From positions 1 to 59,212 of the forward strand of contig NZ_BMMX01000035.1 of the NCBI RefSeq assembly GCF_014646155.1: 59,212 bases of DNA, written 5' to 3'. This DNA comes from Mangrovihabitans endophyticus. GTDB taxonomy: Bacteria > Actinomycetota > Actinomycetes > Mycobacteriales > Micromonosporaceae. How positions within the stretch are numbered: the stretch's first letter is position 1; the number at the start of each line of letters is the position of its first letter. Below the pieces are notes generated by a model. The model saw only the letters and a list, made by a program, of their open reading frames with translations. It ran no database searches and was not told the DNA's origin. Shown here piece by piece: positions 24,343-33,086 of this stretch. Both the position numbers and the translations under genes were made by a program.

Positions 24343-25059
24343 GTGCGACGCATACGAACTGCTCTGCTGATCACCGTCCCGCTGACGCTGCTGCTGGCGG
24401 GTTGCGGCGGGGATGACGACGACGGCGCGGCGGCACCCGCGCCCGGCACGGCCGGTCCCGGCGCCACCGCATCCGCGAACACCGGCACCGGGCCGTCCCC
24501 GGCGGCAAGCGCCACCGGTTCGAACGGAGGCGGGACGAACGGAGGCGGGACGAACGGCGACGACGCGAACGGCGACGACGGATCCAGCGGCGGCGGTTCG
24601 CAGGGCGGCAGCGGCTCCGGGGACCCCGGCCGCTGCCACACGAGCGACCTGAGCATCGCCGACGCCCCCGACCCGAACGGCGGAGCGGCGGGGTCCTACG
24701 GCGAGCTCCTGGTGTTCACCAACAAGTCCGCCGACGCGTGCACGCTGTACGGCTACCCCGGCGTCTCCTGGGTGGCCGGCGACGACGGCACCCGGGTCAA
24801 CGATCCCTTCCAGCGCAGCGGCGGCGACCGCGCCACGCTCCGTCTGGAGCCGGGCGAGCACGCGCACGCCACCCTGGTGCTGGTGCGCGCGGGCAACTTC
24901 GGCGCGGACGACTGCAAGCCGGCGAAGGTGCGCGGGTACCGCGTCTACCCGCCGGACGAGACCGCCTCGATCTTCGTCGAGAAGCCACAGACCGTCTGCT
25001 CGGCCAAGGGCAAGGGTCTGGGGCAGGTGCGTCCCCTCGTGGCCGGCACGACGGGCTGA
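24343..25059 (+). CDS. DUF4232-type lipoprotein
   Basis: A 238-residue lipoprotein. The signal peptide ends in the lipobox LLLAGCGG (Cys at about 21), followed by a low-complexity Ala/Gly/Asn/Asp linker of about 75 residues. The C-terminal domain (about 100-238: RCHTSDLSIADAPDPN, FTNKSADACTLYGYPGVSWV, VYPPDETASIFVEKPQTVCS) has the paired cysteines and Tyr-Gly-Tyr-Pro-Gly motif of DUF4232. It would sit on the outer face of the membrane; role unknown. The start GTG has AAGGGAG seven bases upstream. Confidence 0.85.
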   Translation: MRRIRTALLITVPLTLLLAGCGGDDDDGAAAPAPGTAGPGATASANTGTGPSPAASATGSNGGGTNGGGTNGDDANGDDGSSGGGSQGGSGSGDPGRCHTSDLSIADAPDPNGGAAGSYGELLVFTNKSADACTLYGYPGVSWVAGDDGTRVNDPFQRSGGDRATLRLEPGEHAHATLVLVRAGNFGADDCKPAKVRGYRVYPPDETASIFVEKPQTVCSAKGKGLGQVRPLVAGTTG

Positions 25060-25066
25060 GCGCCGC

Positions 25067-25426
25067 TCAGGCGGCGGCGAACGACTGTGGCAGCACGCCG
25101 TCGTCCCAGAGCCGGTCCAGGTGCGCCAGGAACCCCGCCAGGCTGCGCTCCAGGTCCCGCCGCTGCCCCGGGGACAGCGCGGCGAGCGGATCGGAGAAGA
25201 CCACGCCGTCCGGATGCTTGGCGCGGGTGCCCACGAAACGCCGACAGGACCCGCACCACACGTAGCTGACCAGCGTCGGGCGGCGGGCGTTCGGCGGCGC
25301 ATGCACGTACGTTCGAAGCCGCCGCTCGCCGCACGCCGGGCAGTCCCGCTCCCCCGGCTCGACGAAGAAGCTGACCCCCTGGGTGAGTGCCGCCACCTGA
25401 TCCGCGCTGAAGCTGTTCCACGCCAT
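25067..25426 (-). CDS. small CxxC zinc-ribbon-like protein
   Basis: A 119-residue protein I cannot assign. It has two CxxC knuckles (DCPACGERRLRTYVH and VWCGSCRRFVG, about residues 28-31 and 57-60) that could form one zinc ribbon, and a helical C-terminus (LSPGQRRDLERSLAGFLAHLDRLW). TACCCT lies seven bases before the ATG and there is no Shine-Dalgarno, so it may be translated from a leaderless message. Convergent with the DUF4232 lipoprotein, 7 bp apart. Confidence 0.65.
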   Translation of the reverse strand: MAWNSFSADQVAALTQGVSFFVEPGERDCPACGERRLRTYVHAPPNARRPTLVSYVWCGSCRRFVGTRAKHPDGVVFSDPLAALSPGQRRDLERSLAGFLAHLDRLWDDGVLPQSFAAA

Positions 25427-25493
25427 GCCGAGCAGGGTAGAACCGGATCTGCCCGGCATTTCCGGCGGCGTCCGGCTTCTGGCGGCGTCCGGC

Positions 25494-26603
25494 CTATCCG
25501 GCGCCGAGCGCCGCGTCCAGCGAACGAGTGAGGTCGGCCAGCAGGTCGGCGGGGTCCTCGATGCCACAGGACAGCCGAACGAATCCGGGCGCGGTGTCGT
25601 CCCCCCACTGGGCCCGCCGGTCCGCGCTGGTGTGCAACCCGCCGAACGAGGTGGCGGCGTACACCAGCGCGGACGCCTCCAGGAAGCGCGCCACCCGCTC
25701 GGCGTCGCCCAGGTCGAACGACACGATGCCGGGGAAGCGCCGCATCTGAGCCGCCGCCACCGGGTACGACGGATCGTCGCGACGGCCGGGCCAGCGCACC
25801 GAGGTCACGCCCGGCCGGTCGGCGAGCAGCTCCGCGATCGCGGCGGCGTTGGCGCTCTGCCGCGCCAGCCGCAGGTCCAGCGTCGCCATCGATCGGTGCG
25901 CCAGCCAGGCGTCGAAGGGGCCCGGCGTGGCCCCGGTCAGGGTGCGCCACCGGGTGATCCGGTCCATCAGCGCCCGGTCGTTGCCGGCCACATATCCGAG
26001 GAGCACGTCCGAATGCCCGGTGAGCGCCTTGGTGCCGGAGGCCACCACCGCGTCGGCGCCGAGCGCGAGCGGCGTCTGACCGAGCGGCGTGGCGGTGGTG
26101 TTGTCCACCGCCACCATCGCGCCGTCGGCGTGCGCGGCGGCGCACACCGTCCGCAGATCGCACACGTCGAGTCCGGGGTTGGCCGGGGTCTCCAGCAGCA
26201 CCAGCCGCATGCCCGCAAACGACGGGTACGGCCCGGCGGTCGGCACCAGAACCGTCTTCACCCCCAGGTCGCGCAGCGTCTCGTCGGCGAACGCGCGAAC
26301 CGCGAAGTAGCCGTCCGACGGCAACGCGACCGTGTCGCCGGGGCGCAGCACGGACAGCAGGAAGCCGGTGATCGCCGCCTGTCCGCTGGCGAACGTGCGG
26401 ACCGTGCCGCCCTCCAGCTCCCCGATCGCCGCCTCCAGCGAGCGCCGCGTCGGGTTGTCCGGCCGGCCGTACTCGTTGCCCACCGCGCCGGTGCGGGGAT
26501 CCAGGTGGTAAGGGGCGGCGAACACCGGTCCCGGCAGGAACGGTTCGCCGGGCTGCGCCGCGGGCAGGCCCGCGTGTACGGATCGGGTGCCGTCTCCGGT
26601 CAT
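25494..26603 (-). CDS. cystathionine gamma-synthase-like PLP enzyme
   Basis: A 369-residue Cys/Met-metabolism PLP-dependent enzyme. Visible features are YGRPDNPTRRSLEAAIGELEGG, FASGQAAITGF, ETPANPGLDVCDL, the PLP Asp in MVAVDNTTATP (D167) and the Schiff-base Lys in SGTKALTGHSD (K192), then RSMATLDLRLARQSANA and SFGGLHTSADRR. The reaction (cystathionine gamma-synthase, gamma-lyase or a relative) cannot be fixed from sequence. Its ATG overlaps the gpsA stop by 4 bp, so it is the third coupled gene after plsC and gpsA; an amino-acid enzyme in a phospholipid operon is unexpected. Confidence 0.85.
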   Translation of the reverse strand: MTGDGTRSVHAGLPAAQPGEPFLPGPVFAAPYHLDPRTGAVGNEYGRPDNPTRRSLEAAIGELEGGTVRTFASGQAAITGFLLSVLRPGDTVALPSDGYFAVRAFADETLRDLGVKTVLVPTAGPYPSFAGMRLVLLETPANPGLDVCDLRTVCAAAHADGAMVAVDNTTATPLGQTPLALGADAVVASGTKALTGHSDVLLGYVAGNDRALMDRITRWRTLTGATPGPFDAWLAHRSMATLDLRLARQSANAAAIAELLADRPGVTSVRWPGRRDDPSYPVAAAQMRRFPGIVSFDLGDAERVARFLEASALVYAATSFGGLHTSADRRAQWGDDTAPGFVRLSCGIEDPADLLADLTRSLDAALGAG

Positions 26604-27595
26604 TCGGGCTTCATCTCCCGTTGCATCAGCAGCTTCACCGCGACCCGCGGGTCGATGCCCTCGTGACACACCCGTTCCACCTGTTCGGTGATCGGCATCT
26701 CGACGCCGTGCGCGCGAGCCAGATCGCGGATTGCCAGGCAGCTCTTCACACCCTCGGCGGTCTGCCGGGTGGACGCCTGCGCGGACTCCAGACTCTCGCC
26801 GCGGCCGAGGTGCTCGCCGAACGTGCGGTTGCGCGACAGCGGCGACGAGCACGTGGCGACGAGGTCGCCGAGTCCGGCCAGCCCGGCGAAGGTCAGCGGA
26901 TCGGCGCCCAGGGCGGCGCCCAGGCGCGCGGTTTCGGCCAGGCCGCGGGTGATCAACGAGGCCTTGGTGTTGTCCCCCATGCCCATCGCGCTGGCCATCC
27001 CGTACGCCAGGGCGATGACGTTCTTCACCGCACCGCCCATCTCGCAGCCCACCACGTCCTCGCTGGTGTAGGGGCGCAGGTAGGGCAGGGCGATGGCACG
27101 TTGCACGAACTGCGCGCGGTCGGCGTCGATGCCCGCGACCACCGTGGCGGCCGGCTGCTCCCCGGCGATCTCGGGCGCCAGGTTGGGTCCGGAGACCACC
27201 ACCACGCGGGACGGGTCGATGTGCGCGGTCTCCACGATGACCTGGCTCATCCGCTTCGTGGTGCCCAGCTCGATGCCCTTCATCAGCGACACCAGCGTGC
27301 AGTCCGGCGCGAAGCTGCCGGCCCAGTCGCCGAGGTTGCCGCGCAGCGTCTGGGACGGCACCGCGACGGCGACCAGTTGCGCGCCGTCGATCGCCTCGTC
27401 CAGCGCATCGGTCGCGGTGACCCGCTCGGGCAGGCGGACGCCGGGCAGCGCCACCTCGTTGACGCGCGTGGTGCGGATCGCCTCCGCCACCGACGCGCGG
27501 CGGGCGAGGATCGTCACCTCCGCGCCCGCCTCGGCGAGCACCTTCGCGAAGGCGGTGCCCCAGGCGCCCGCCCCGAGCACGGCCGCCCGGATCAT
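26600..27595 (-). CDS. gpsA: glycerol-3-phosphate dehydrogenase [NAD(P)+]
   Basis: GpsA, 331 residues, reduces dihydroxyacetone phosphate to sn-glycerol-3-phosphate for phospholipids. The Rossmann motif is VLGAGAWGTAFA (about 5-16), with VVVSGPNLAPEIA, the catalytic Lys region GGAVKNVIALAYG and GLGDLVATCSSPLSRN. The start ATG overlaps the plsC stop by 4 bp, and its own stop overlaps the downstream PLP gene, giving a plsC-gpsA-PLP operon. Confidence 0.96.
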   Translation of the reverse strand: MIRAAVLGAGAWGTAFAKVLAEAGAEVTILARRASVAEAIRTTRVNEVALPGVRLPERVTATDALDEAIDGAQLVAVAVPSQTLRGNLGDWAGSFAPDCTLVSLMKGIELGTTKRMSQVIVETAHIDPSRVVVVSGPNLAPEIAGEQPAATVVAGIDADRAQFVQRAIALPYLRPYTSEDVVGCEMGGAVKNVIALAYGMASAMGMGDNTKASLITRGLAETARLGAALGADPLTFAGLAGLGDLVATCSSPLSRNRTFGEHLGRGESLESAQASTRQTAEGVKSCLAIRDLARAHGVEMPITEQVERVCHEGIDPRVAVKLLMQREMKPE

Positions 27596-28311
27596 TCCGG
27601 CCGCCCGGACGGACGCGGCGGGCGCGCGTACAGCGGTGGCGGCGTGCCGCCGCGCAGATCGCCGACGAGCTCGCGAACGGAAAGCATGATCACCTCGGTC
27701 ATCTGGTCCAGCACCGCCTTGGTCGGGGTCGCGCCCGCCCAGCGGCTCAAGTCCACCGGTTTGCCCGCGGTCACCGTGACCGGCACGCGTGGCCGCACCG
27801 AGAACTTCTTGGTCTGCGGATGGAACACCTGCTGCGCGCCCCAGCTCGCCACCGGCACCACCGGAGCGCCGGTGGCGAGCGCGAGCCGGGCCGCCCCGGT
27901 CTTGCCGCGCATCGGCCACAGGTCGGGCTCCCGCGTGGTGGTGCCCTCCGGATACACGATTATCGCGCCGCCCTGGTGCACCGCATCGACGAGCACGTCG
28001 ATCGATCTCACCGCCTCCACGCTGCCGCGCTCCACCGGGATCTGCAGGGTCTTGCGCAGCAGCGGCCCAAGCACCGGAACCCGCCACAGGCTGCCCTTGG
28101 CCAGGAACCGGGGCCAGCGGCCGGAGCCGTAGACGAAGTGCGCCACCACCAGCGGGTCGAATTGCGAGATGTGGTTGGGCACCACGATCACCCCGCCCTC
28201 GGGCGGCAGATTCTCCTGCCCGGTCCAGGTGCGCTTGGTCCAGACCTGCAGCACCGGCACCACGAAGGCGACCGCTGCACGCCGCCAGAACCCGAGTCTG
28301 CGCTGCGCCAC
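27592..28311 (-). CDS. plsC: 1-acyl-sn-glycerol-3-phosphate acyltransferase family
   Basis: A PlsC-family acyltransferase, 239 residues, acylating lysophosphatidate at the membrane. It has the HX4D catalytic motif (PNHISQFDP), the acceptor loop with GTTTREP in VYPEGTTTREP, and LPPEGGVIVV upstream. The start is placed at GTG 28311, directly behind GGGAGGGACC; an ATG at 28326 overlaps that ribosome-binding site. First gene of the plsC-gpsA-PLP operon, divergent from cofC. Confidence 0.9.
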   Translation of the reverse strand: MAQRRLGFWRRAAVAFVVPVLQVWTKRTWTGQENLPPEGGVIVVPNHISQFDPLVVAHFVYGSGRWPRFLAKGSLWRVPVLGPLLRKTLQIPVERGSVEAVRSIDVLVDAVHQGGAIIVYPEGTTTREPDLWPMRGKTGAARLALATGAPVVPVASWGAQQVFHPQTKKFSVRPRVPVTVTAGKPVDLSRWAGATPTKAVLDQMTEVIMLSVRELVGDLRGGTPPPLYARPPRPSGRPE

Positions 28312-28431
28312 GGTCCCTCCCAGCATCGTCCGCGGGCATCAGATCCACCGCGGTCTTGTCATCCCTGCGGTGAAAATCATGCCTGCTCCGACCCGGCAGG
28401 GCCAGGCTGGGGGTGCTGGCAGGATGGCGGA

Positions 28432-29106
28432 GTGGCAATGACATGGACGGCGGTGATCCCGGTCAAGCGGCTACCCGTGGCCAAGAGCCGGCTGCGCGGC
28501 GCCGTTGCGCCGGACCGGCACGAGGAGCTGGTGCTGGCGATGGTGCAGGACACTCTCGCCGCGGTGCGGGCCTGCCCGGCGGTGCGCGAGACGCTGGTGA
28601 TCACCGACGATCCGGCGGTGTCCGCCGCGGCCGGCGCGCTGGGCGCCCGGACCGCTCCGGATGCGCCGGACGGCGGGCTGAACGCCGCGATGCGGTACGG
28701 CGCCGACGAGCTGGCCGGCCCGGCGGCAAACCGGTTCACGCTGACCGCCGACCTGCCGGCGCTGCGCGACGCGGACCTGTCCGCCGCGCTGGAGGCCGGG
28801 TCCGCCAGCGGCGCCGCGCCCGGCCGCTGGTTCGTGCCGGACGCCGCGGGCACCGGGACCGTGCTGCTTGCCGCCGCGGCGGGCGCGCGGCTGGATCCGC
28901 GCTTCGGGCCGGGGTCCGCGGCGGCGCACGCGCGCAGCGGGGCGCGCGCGTGGCCCGGTGACTGGCCGCGGTTGCGCCAAGATGTGGACACCGCGGCGGA
29001 CCTGCGCGCGGTGCTGGCGCTGGGCCCCGGGCCCCGGACCGCCGCACTGCTGCGTGATCTGGGTCGCACCGGCGGTCGCGGCTCCGCCCGCCGCCCGGCC
29101 GCCTGA
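28432..29106 (+). CDS. cofC: 2-phospho-L-lactate / PEP guanylyltransferase, coenzyme F420 synthesis
   Basis: CofC (FbiD in mycobacteria), about 224 residues, activates a phospho-three-carbon acid with GTP for F420. The N-terminus TWTAVIPVKRLPVAKSRL is the nucleotidyltransferase P-loop-like signature, and FTLTADLPALRDADL carries the metal Asp. The C-terminus (AARTGGRGSARRPAA) is unconserved. The GTG at 28432 has CAGGAT six bases before it, fitting a leaderless message; the ATG at 28438 is an alternative start. In actinobacteria F420 genes are often scattered, as here. Confidence 0.88.
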   Translation: MAMTWTAVIPVKRLPVAKSRLRGAVAPDRHEELVLAMVQDTLAAVRACPAVRETLVITDDPAVSAAAGALGARTAPDAPDGGLNAAMRYGADELAGPAANRFTLTADLPALRDADLSAALEAGSASGAAPGRWFVPDAAGTGTVLLAAAAGARLDPRFGPGSAAAHARSGARAWPGDWPRLRQDVDTAADLRAVLALGPGPRTAALLRDLGRTGGRGSARRPAA

Positions 29107-29124
29107 CGCCGATAACCTCGGGGG

Positions 29125-29322
29125 ATGCAAGCGACGGTGGCGACCTTCGACACGCGCACCAGGTCCGGCACGGTGCTCCTGGACGACGGCACTGAGCTGG
29201 CCTTCCCGCCGGATGCCTTCGCACGATCCGGGCTGCGGTTGCTGCGGCCGGGCCAACGTGTGTCGATGGAGACCGGATCCGATGGCGCCGTCACCAGTGT
29301 GCGGCTCCCGGGAATCGACTAA
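29125..29322 (+). CDS. small cold-shock-domain-like protein
   Basis: A 65-residue OB-fold-like protein (MQATVATFDTRTRSGTVLLDDGTELAFP, then LRLLRPGQRVSMET) resembling a cold-shock domain with the RNP-like GTVLLDDG core. It is conserved between cofC and ppk in actinobacteria by general recollection; role unknown. TAACCT lies exactly six bases before the ATG and no ribosome-binding site precedes it. Confidence 0.75.
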   Translation: MQATVATFDTRTRSGTVLLDDGTELAFPPDAFARSGLRLLRPGQRVSMETGSDGAVTSVRLPGID

Positions 29323-29377
29323 GTTGACCTTAACCGCTGGTAATTTCGGCTTCACCCGGACGGGCAATGATGGAGCG

Positions 29378-31642
29378 ATGAGCAGCACGCCCCGCACTCC
29401 CGACACGACCGTGACCCCCTCGGCCGAGCCGACTCGCCGACGGGGTTCCAACGGCCGCTTTCTGCCACGCACCGAGGATGCCGACGCGCTCCGGCCGGGC
29501 AGCGACCCGCCCGCGTTCACCCCGGATCTCGCCCGCCCGGTCGAGACGCCCGCGCCGGACACGGACGACGACGCTCCGCTGCCGGACGATCGCTTCCTCA
29601 ACCGCGAGCTCTCCTGGCTCGACTTCAACGCCCGGGTGCTGGCGCTGGCCGAGGATCCCGAGACGCCGCTGCTGGAGCGCGCCAAGTTCCTGGCCATCTT
29701 CGCCAGCAACCTGGACGAGTTCTACATGGTTCGGGTCGCCGGCTTGAAGCGCCGGCTGAACGCGGGCCTGCCGATGCGCGGTGGCGATCGGGTGTCCCTG
29801 CGCGGCCAGCTAGAGATGATCACCGAGCGGGCGGCCGACCTGGTCTCCCGGCACGCCGCGTGCTTCGGCGAGGAGGTGCGTCCCAAGTTGTCCGCGGAGG
29901 GCATCGAGCTCGTCCGCTGGAGCGAGCTGGACGCCCCGGAGCGTGAGCGTCTGCGGACGTACTTCCGGGAACAGGTCTTCCCGGTGCTGACGCCGCTGGC
30001 GGTCGACCCGGCGCACCCCTTCCCGTACATCTCCAGCCGGTCCTTGAATCTCGCGGTGGTGCTGCGCGATCCGGCCGGCGACAGCGCCGAGCTGTTCGCC
30101 CGGGTCAAGGTGCCCAACAACGTGCCCCGGTTCGTCACCGTGCAGAACGACAGCCGCGGCGCACGCTTCCTGCCCGTCGAGGAACTCATCGCGGTGCATC
30201 TCGATCAGCTCTTCTCCGGCATGCGGGTGACCGAGTGGCACCTGTTCCGGGTGACCCGCAACGCCGAGGTGGAGGTCGACGAGGACCGCGACGAGGATCT
30301 CCTGCAGGCGCTGGAGCGGGAGCTGGCGCAGCGCCGCTTCGGTCCGCCGGTGCGGCTGGAGGTGGCCGCGTCGATCAGTGATCACGTGCTCGATCTGCTC
30401 ACCCGCGAGCTGGACATGCACGACGACGACGTGCTGCGCGTGCCCGGACTGCTGGATCTGTCCGCGCTGTGGCAGGTGTTCGGCGAGTGCGACCGCGACG
30501 ATTTGAAGGACCGGCCGTTCGTCCCGGCCACGCACCCGCAGATGTCCGACGGCGAGGTGCCGCGCAGCGTCTTCAACCGGCTGCGCGAGTGCGACATGCT
30601 GGTGCATCACCCGTACCACTCGTTCTCCACCAGCGTGCAGCGGTTCATCGAGCAGGCGGCGGCCGACCCGAACGTGCTGGCCATCAAGCAGACGCTGTAC
30701 CGCACCAGCGGTGACTCCCCGATCGTCGACGCGCTGGTGGACGCGGCCGCCGCCGGCAAGCAGGTGGTCGTGCTGGTCGAGGTGAAGGCGCGCTTCGACG
30801 AGGTGGCCAACATCGGCTGGGCGCGCACCCTGGAGCGGGCCGGCTGCCACGTGGTCTACGGCCTGGTGGGCCTGAAGACGCACTGCAAGACCGCGTTGGT
30901 GGTGCGCCAGGAAGGCAACCAGATCAAGCGCTACTGCCACATCGGCACCGGCAACTACCACCCCAAGACCGCACGGCTGTACGAGGACTTCGGCATGCTC
31001 ACCGCCGATCCCGAGGTGGGCGCGGACGTCACCGATCTGTTCAACGTGCTCACCGGATACAGCCGGCAGACCACGTTCCGGCGCCTGCTGGTCGCTCCGC
31101 ACGGGGTGCGCAACGGGCTGATCGAGCGGATCGAGGGCCAGGTCCGCGTGGCCCGCGCCGGCGGTGACGCGCTGGTGCAGTTCAAGGTGAACTCGCTCGT
31201 GGACGAGGACACCATCGACGCGCTGTACCGCGCCTCCCGCGCCGGTGTGCGAGTGGATCTGGTCATCCGCGGGATGTGCGCCCTGCGACCGGGCGTTCCC
31301 GGCCTGTCGGACAACATCCGGGTGCGCTCGATCGTCGGCCGTTTCCTGGAGCACTCTCGGGTGTTCCGCTTCGGCTCCGGCGACGACGCGGAGTACTGGA
31401 TCGGCTCGGCCGACCTGATGCACCGCAACCTGGACCGTCGCGTGGAGGCGCTGGTGCGGGTGACGCTGCCGTCCGCCCAGGAGGATCTGCGCAACGTGCT
31501 GGAGCTGTCCATGGCGGAGGAGAGCGAGGGCTGGGACCTGTCCGGCGACGGTGCCTGGCACCGCCGGCCCGCCTCCCCCACCGTGCCGCATCTGCACCTG
31601 CAGGAGGCCCTGCTGCGCCGCATCATCGGCAGGTCGAACTGA
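29378..31642 (+). CDS. ppk: polyphosphate kinase 1
   Basis: Ppk1, 754 residues, reversibly transfers the terminal phosphate of ATP to long-chain polyphosphate. After a disordered N-terminal tail (about 1-75) come RFLNRELSWLDFNARVL, FLAIFASNLDEFYMVRVAGLKRR, HPYHSFS and AIKQTLYRTSGDSPIV. The catalytic-His region KTHCKTALVVRQEG...YCHIGTGNYHPKTARLYEDFG is intact, as is DLMHRNLDRRVE. The ATG follows GGAG. It ends one base into the Nudix gene (TGATG), so the two are coupled. Confidence 0.97.
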   Translation: MSSTPRTPDTTVTPSAEPTRRRGSNGRFLPRTEDADALRPGSDPPAFTPDLARPVETPAPDTDDDAPLPDDRFLNRELSWLDFNARVLALAEDPETPLLERAKFLAIFASNLDEFYMVRVAGLKRRLNAGLPMRGGDRVSLRGQLEMITERAADLVSRHAACFGEEVRPKLSAEGIELVRWSELDAPERERLRTYFREQVFPVLTPLAVDPAHPFPYISSRSLNLAVVLRDPAGDSAELFARVKVPNNVPRFVTVQNDSRGARFLPVEELIAVHLDQLFSGMRVTEWHLFRVTRNAEVEVDEDRDEDLLQALERELAQRRFGPPVRLEVAASISDHVLDLLTRELDMHDDDVLRVPGLLDLSALWQVFGECDRDDLKDRPFVPATHPQMSDGEVPRSVFNRLRECDMLVHHPYHSFSTSVQRFIEQAAADPNVLAIKQTLYRTSGDSPIVDALVDAAAAGKQVVVLVEVKARFDEVANIGWARTLERAGCHVVYGLVGLKTHCKTALVVRQEGNQIKRYCHIGTGNYHPKTARLYEDFGMLTADPEVGADVTDLFNVLTGYSRQTTFRRLLVAPHGVRNGLIERIEGQVRVARAGGDALVQFKVNSLVDEDTIDALYRASRAGVRVDLVIRGMCALRPGVPGLSDNIRVRSIVGRFLEHSRVFRFGSGDDAEYWIGSADLMHRNLDRRVEALVRVTLPSAQEDLRNVLELSMAEESEGWDLSGDGAWHRRPASPTVPHLHLQEALLRRIIGRSN

Positions 31643-32526
31643 TGGCCGATCCGGTGCGTGCCGCGGGCGGGGTGCTGTGGCGGCCGGCTTCGTCCGGTGG
31701 CATCGAGGTCTGCCTGGTGCACCGCCCGCTGCGGCAGGATTGGAGCCTGCCCAAGGGCAAGCTGGACGAGGACGAGCATCCGCTGGCCGCCGGGGTGCGC
31801 GAGGTGCTGGAGGAGACGGGTTGGCGCGGCCGTCCCGAGGTGCGGCTACCGTCGGTTGCCTATGACCTGCCGGACGGACGCGGCAAGACGGTGGACTTCT
31901 GGTTGATGCGCGCCGCCGCCGACCAGACGCCCGGCCCCGCCGACCCGGCCGAGGTCGACGACGTGGCCTGGCTGCCACCGGCGGAGGCCGCCCTGCGGCT
32001 CAGCTACCCCACCGACCGGGCCGTCCTGGAGCACGCGGTGACGCTGCCGCCGGTCACCGCGGTCACCGCGCTGGTGCGCCACGCGCACGCCGGCGAGCGG
32101 AAGAAATGGGTCGGCAACGACGCCCTGCGCCCGATCGACGCCCGTGGCCTGGCACAGGCCGAGCGGATCGGCGCGGTGGTCGAGCTGATCGCGCCGACGC
32201 GGCTGTTCGCCGCCCCGCCGCTGCGGTGCAAGCAGACTTTGGAGCCGCTGGCCGGCCGGCTGGACCTGCCGATCGTGGCGGATTCCGCGTTCGCCGAGCC
32301 GTCCACCCCGGACGAGGCGCCGGCGAGGGTGAAGGCGGCTGCCGCGCGGTTGTCCGAGGTGCGCGACGCCGACCGGACGGCGATCTGCAGCCAGGGCAAG
32401 GTGATTCCGCCGTTGCTGGCGTCGCTGCATGACGAGGACGACCCGCAGCCGTACAAGACGCCTAAGGGCGCCGGCTGGATTCTGGCCTGGTCCGGCGATC
32501 AGTTGGTGGCCTCGTCGCGGATCTGA
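31642..32526 (+). CDS. Nudix hydrolase fused to histidine phosphatase (MutT1-like)
   Basis: A 294-residue two-domain enzyme. The N-terminal Nudix domain has the full box GKLDEDEHPLAAGVREVLEETGW (about 39-61 and the flanking SLPK). The C-terminal domain starts ALVRHAHAGERKKW with the phosphohistidine RHA motif and APPLRCKQTLEPLA. The arrangement matches mycobacterial MutT1, which hydrolyses 8-oxo-GTP/dGTP and diadenosine polyphosphates. Coupled to ppk by TGATG, so it may be expressed with polyphosphate metabolism. Confidence 0.9.
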   Translation: MADPVRAAGGVLWRPASSGGIEVCLVHRPLRQDWSLPKGKLDEDEHPLAAGVREVLEETGWRGRPEVRLPSVAYDLPDGRGKTVDFWLMRAAADQTPGPADPAEVDDVAWLPPAEAALRLSYPTDRAVLEHAVTLPPVTAVTALVRHAHAGERKKWVGNDALRPIDARGLAQAERIGAVVELIAPTRLFAAPPLRCKQTLEPLAGRLDLPIVADSAFAEPSTPDEAPARVKAAAARLSEVRDADRTAICSQGKVIPPLLASLHDEDDPQPYKTPKGAGWILAWSGDQLVASSRI

Positions 32527-32548
32527 TGCGCGGACCGGGGCGCGGGCA

Positions 32549-32980
32549 TCACCGTCGGGCCGCGACGCCGGAGGTGGCCGGGGTGCGCCGCCGGGCGCGG
32601 ACCGGGCTGTCGGCGCGCCAGTAGCCGATCAGATCGCCGGTCAGCCAGCGTGCCCGCGACAGTTCATCGGCGCGCGGCTCCCAGTCCCGATACGGCAGGA
32701 GCGCCACCCGCCATGCCATCAGGGCACACAGGTACCAGCCGAACAGCGGCACCAGAGCGAGCCAGGCGTCCCTGCGCCGGTACGACGCGTGCGGCGCGAG
32801 CACCAGCATCGCCAGCGCGGCACAGCAACATGTCAGCAACCAGTCCAGGAGGCCGTTGCCGGTCCACCGCTCGACCAGGTCGCCCAGCGTCCATCCGGGC
32901 ACGATGGCCGCGGCGAACACCGCCACCGCGACCACCGACCGGGCCGCCAGGCCCCGCGGCGACGTCGAAATCCGGTCCAT
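32549..32980 (-). CDS. membrane protein of unknown function
   Basis: A 143-residue protein with three likely transmembrane helices (about 13-33, 44-62 with CCCAALAMLVL, and 70-92) and a basic C-terminal tail rich in Arg. No family recognised. TATTTT lies six bases before the ATG with no Shine-Dalgarno, so the mRNA is probably leaderless. Convergent with the Nudix gene, 22 bp apart. Confidence 0.7.
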   Translation of the reverse strand: MDRISTSPRGLAARSVVAVAVFAAAIVPGWTLGDLVERWTGNGLLDWLLTCCCAALAMLVLAPHASYRRRDAWLALVPLFGWYLCALMAWRVALLPYRDWEPRADELSRARWLTGDLIGYWRADSPVRARRRTPATSGVAARR

Positions 32981-33022
32981 GCGGGGAAAATAGGCTCAGT
33001 GCCCCCGTCACCGCCGGAATAC

Positions 33023-33059
33023 GCGAACGGCATCCACCATACGAGTGGATGCCGTTCGC
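33023..33059 (-). terminator. hup terminator
   Basis: A perfect 15-bp stem (GCGAACGGCATCCAC, loop CATACGA, GTGGATGCCGTTCGC) lies 27 bp after the hup stop. No long U-run, but the stem is strong and placed as expected. Confidence 0.7.
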
Positions 33060-33086
33060 GCGTCAGCAGAAGACTGAGGGCGTTCC

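Noticed and set aside
26600..28444. A single 614-codon open frame spanning plsC and gpsA
   Set aside because: Only the 26600-27595 part is gpsA in this frame. The plsC protein lies in another frame and the upstream half of the long frame is an Arg/Gly/Ala-rich shadow.
29323..29377. Possible PHO box upstream of ppk (GTTGACC at 29323 and CTTCACC at 29350)
   Set aside because: The two units are 27 bp apart, not on the 11-bp spacing of PhoP direct repeats, and one has a mismatch in the core.
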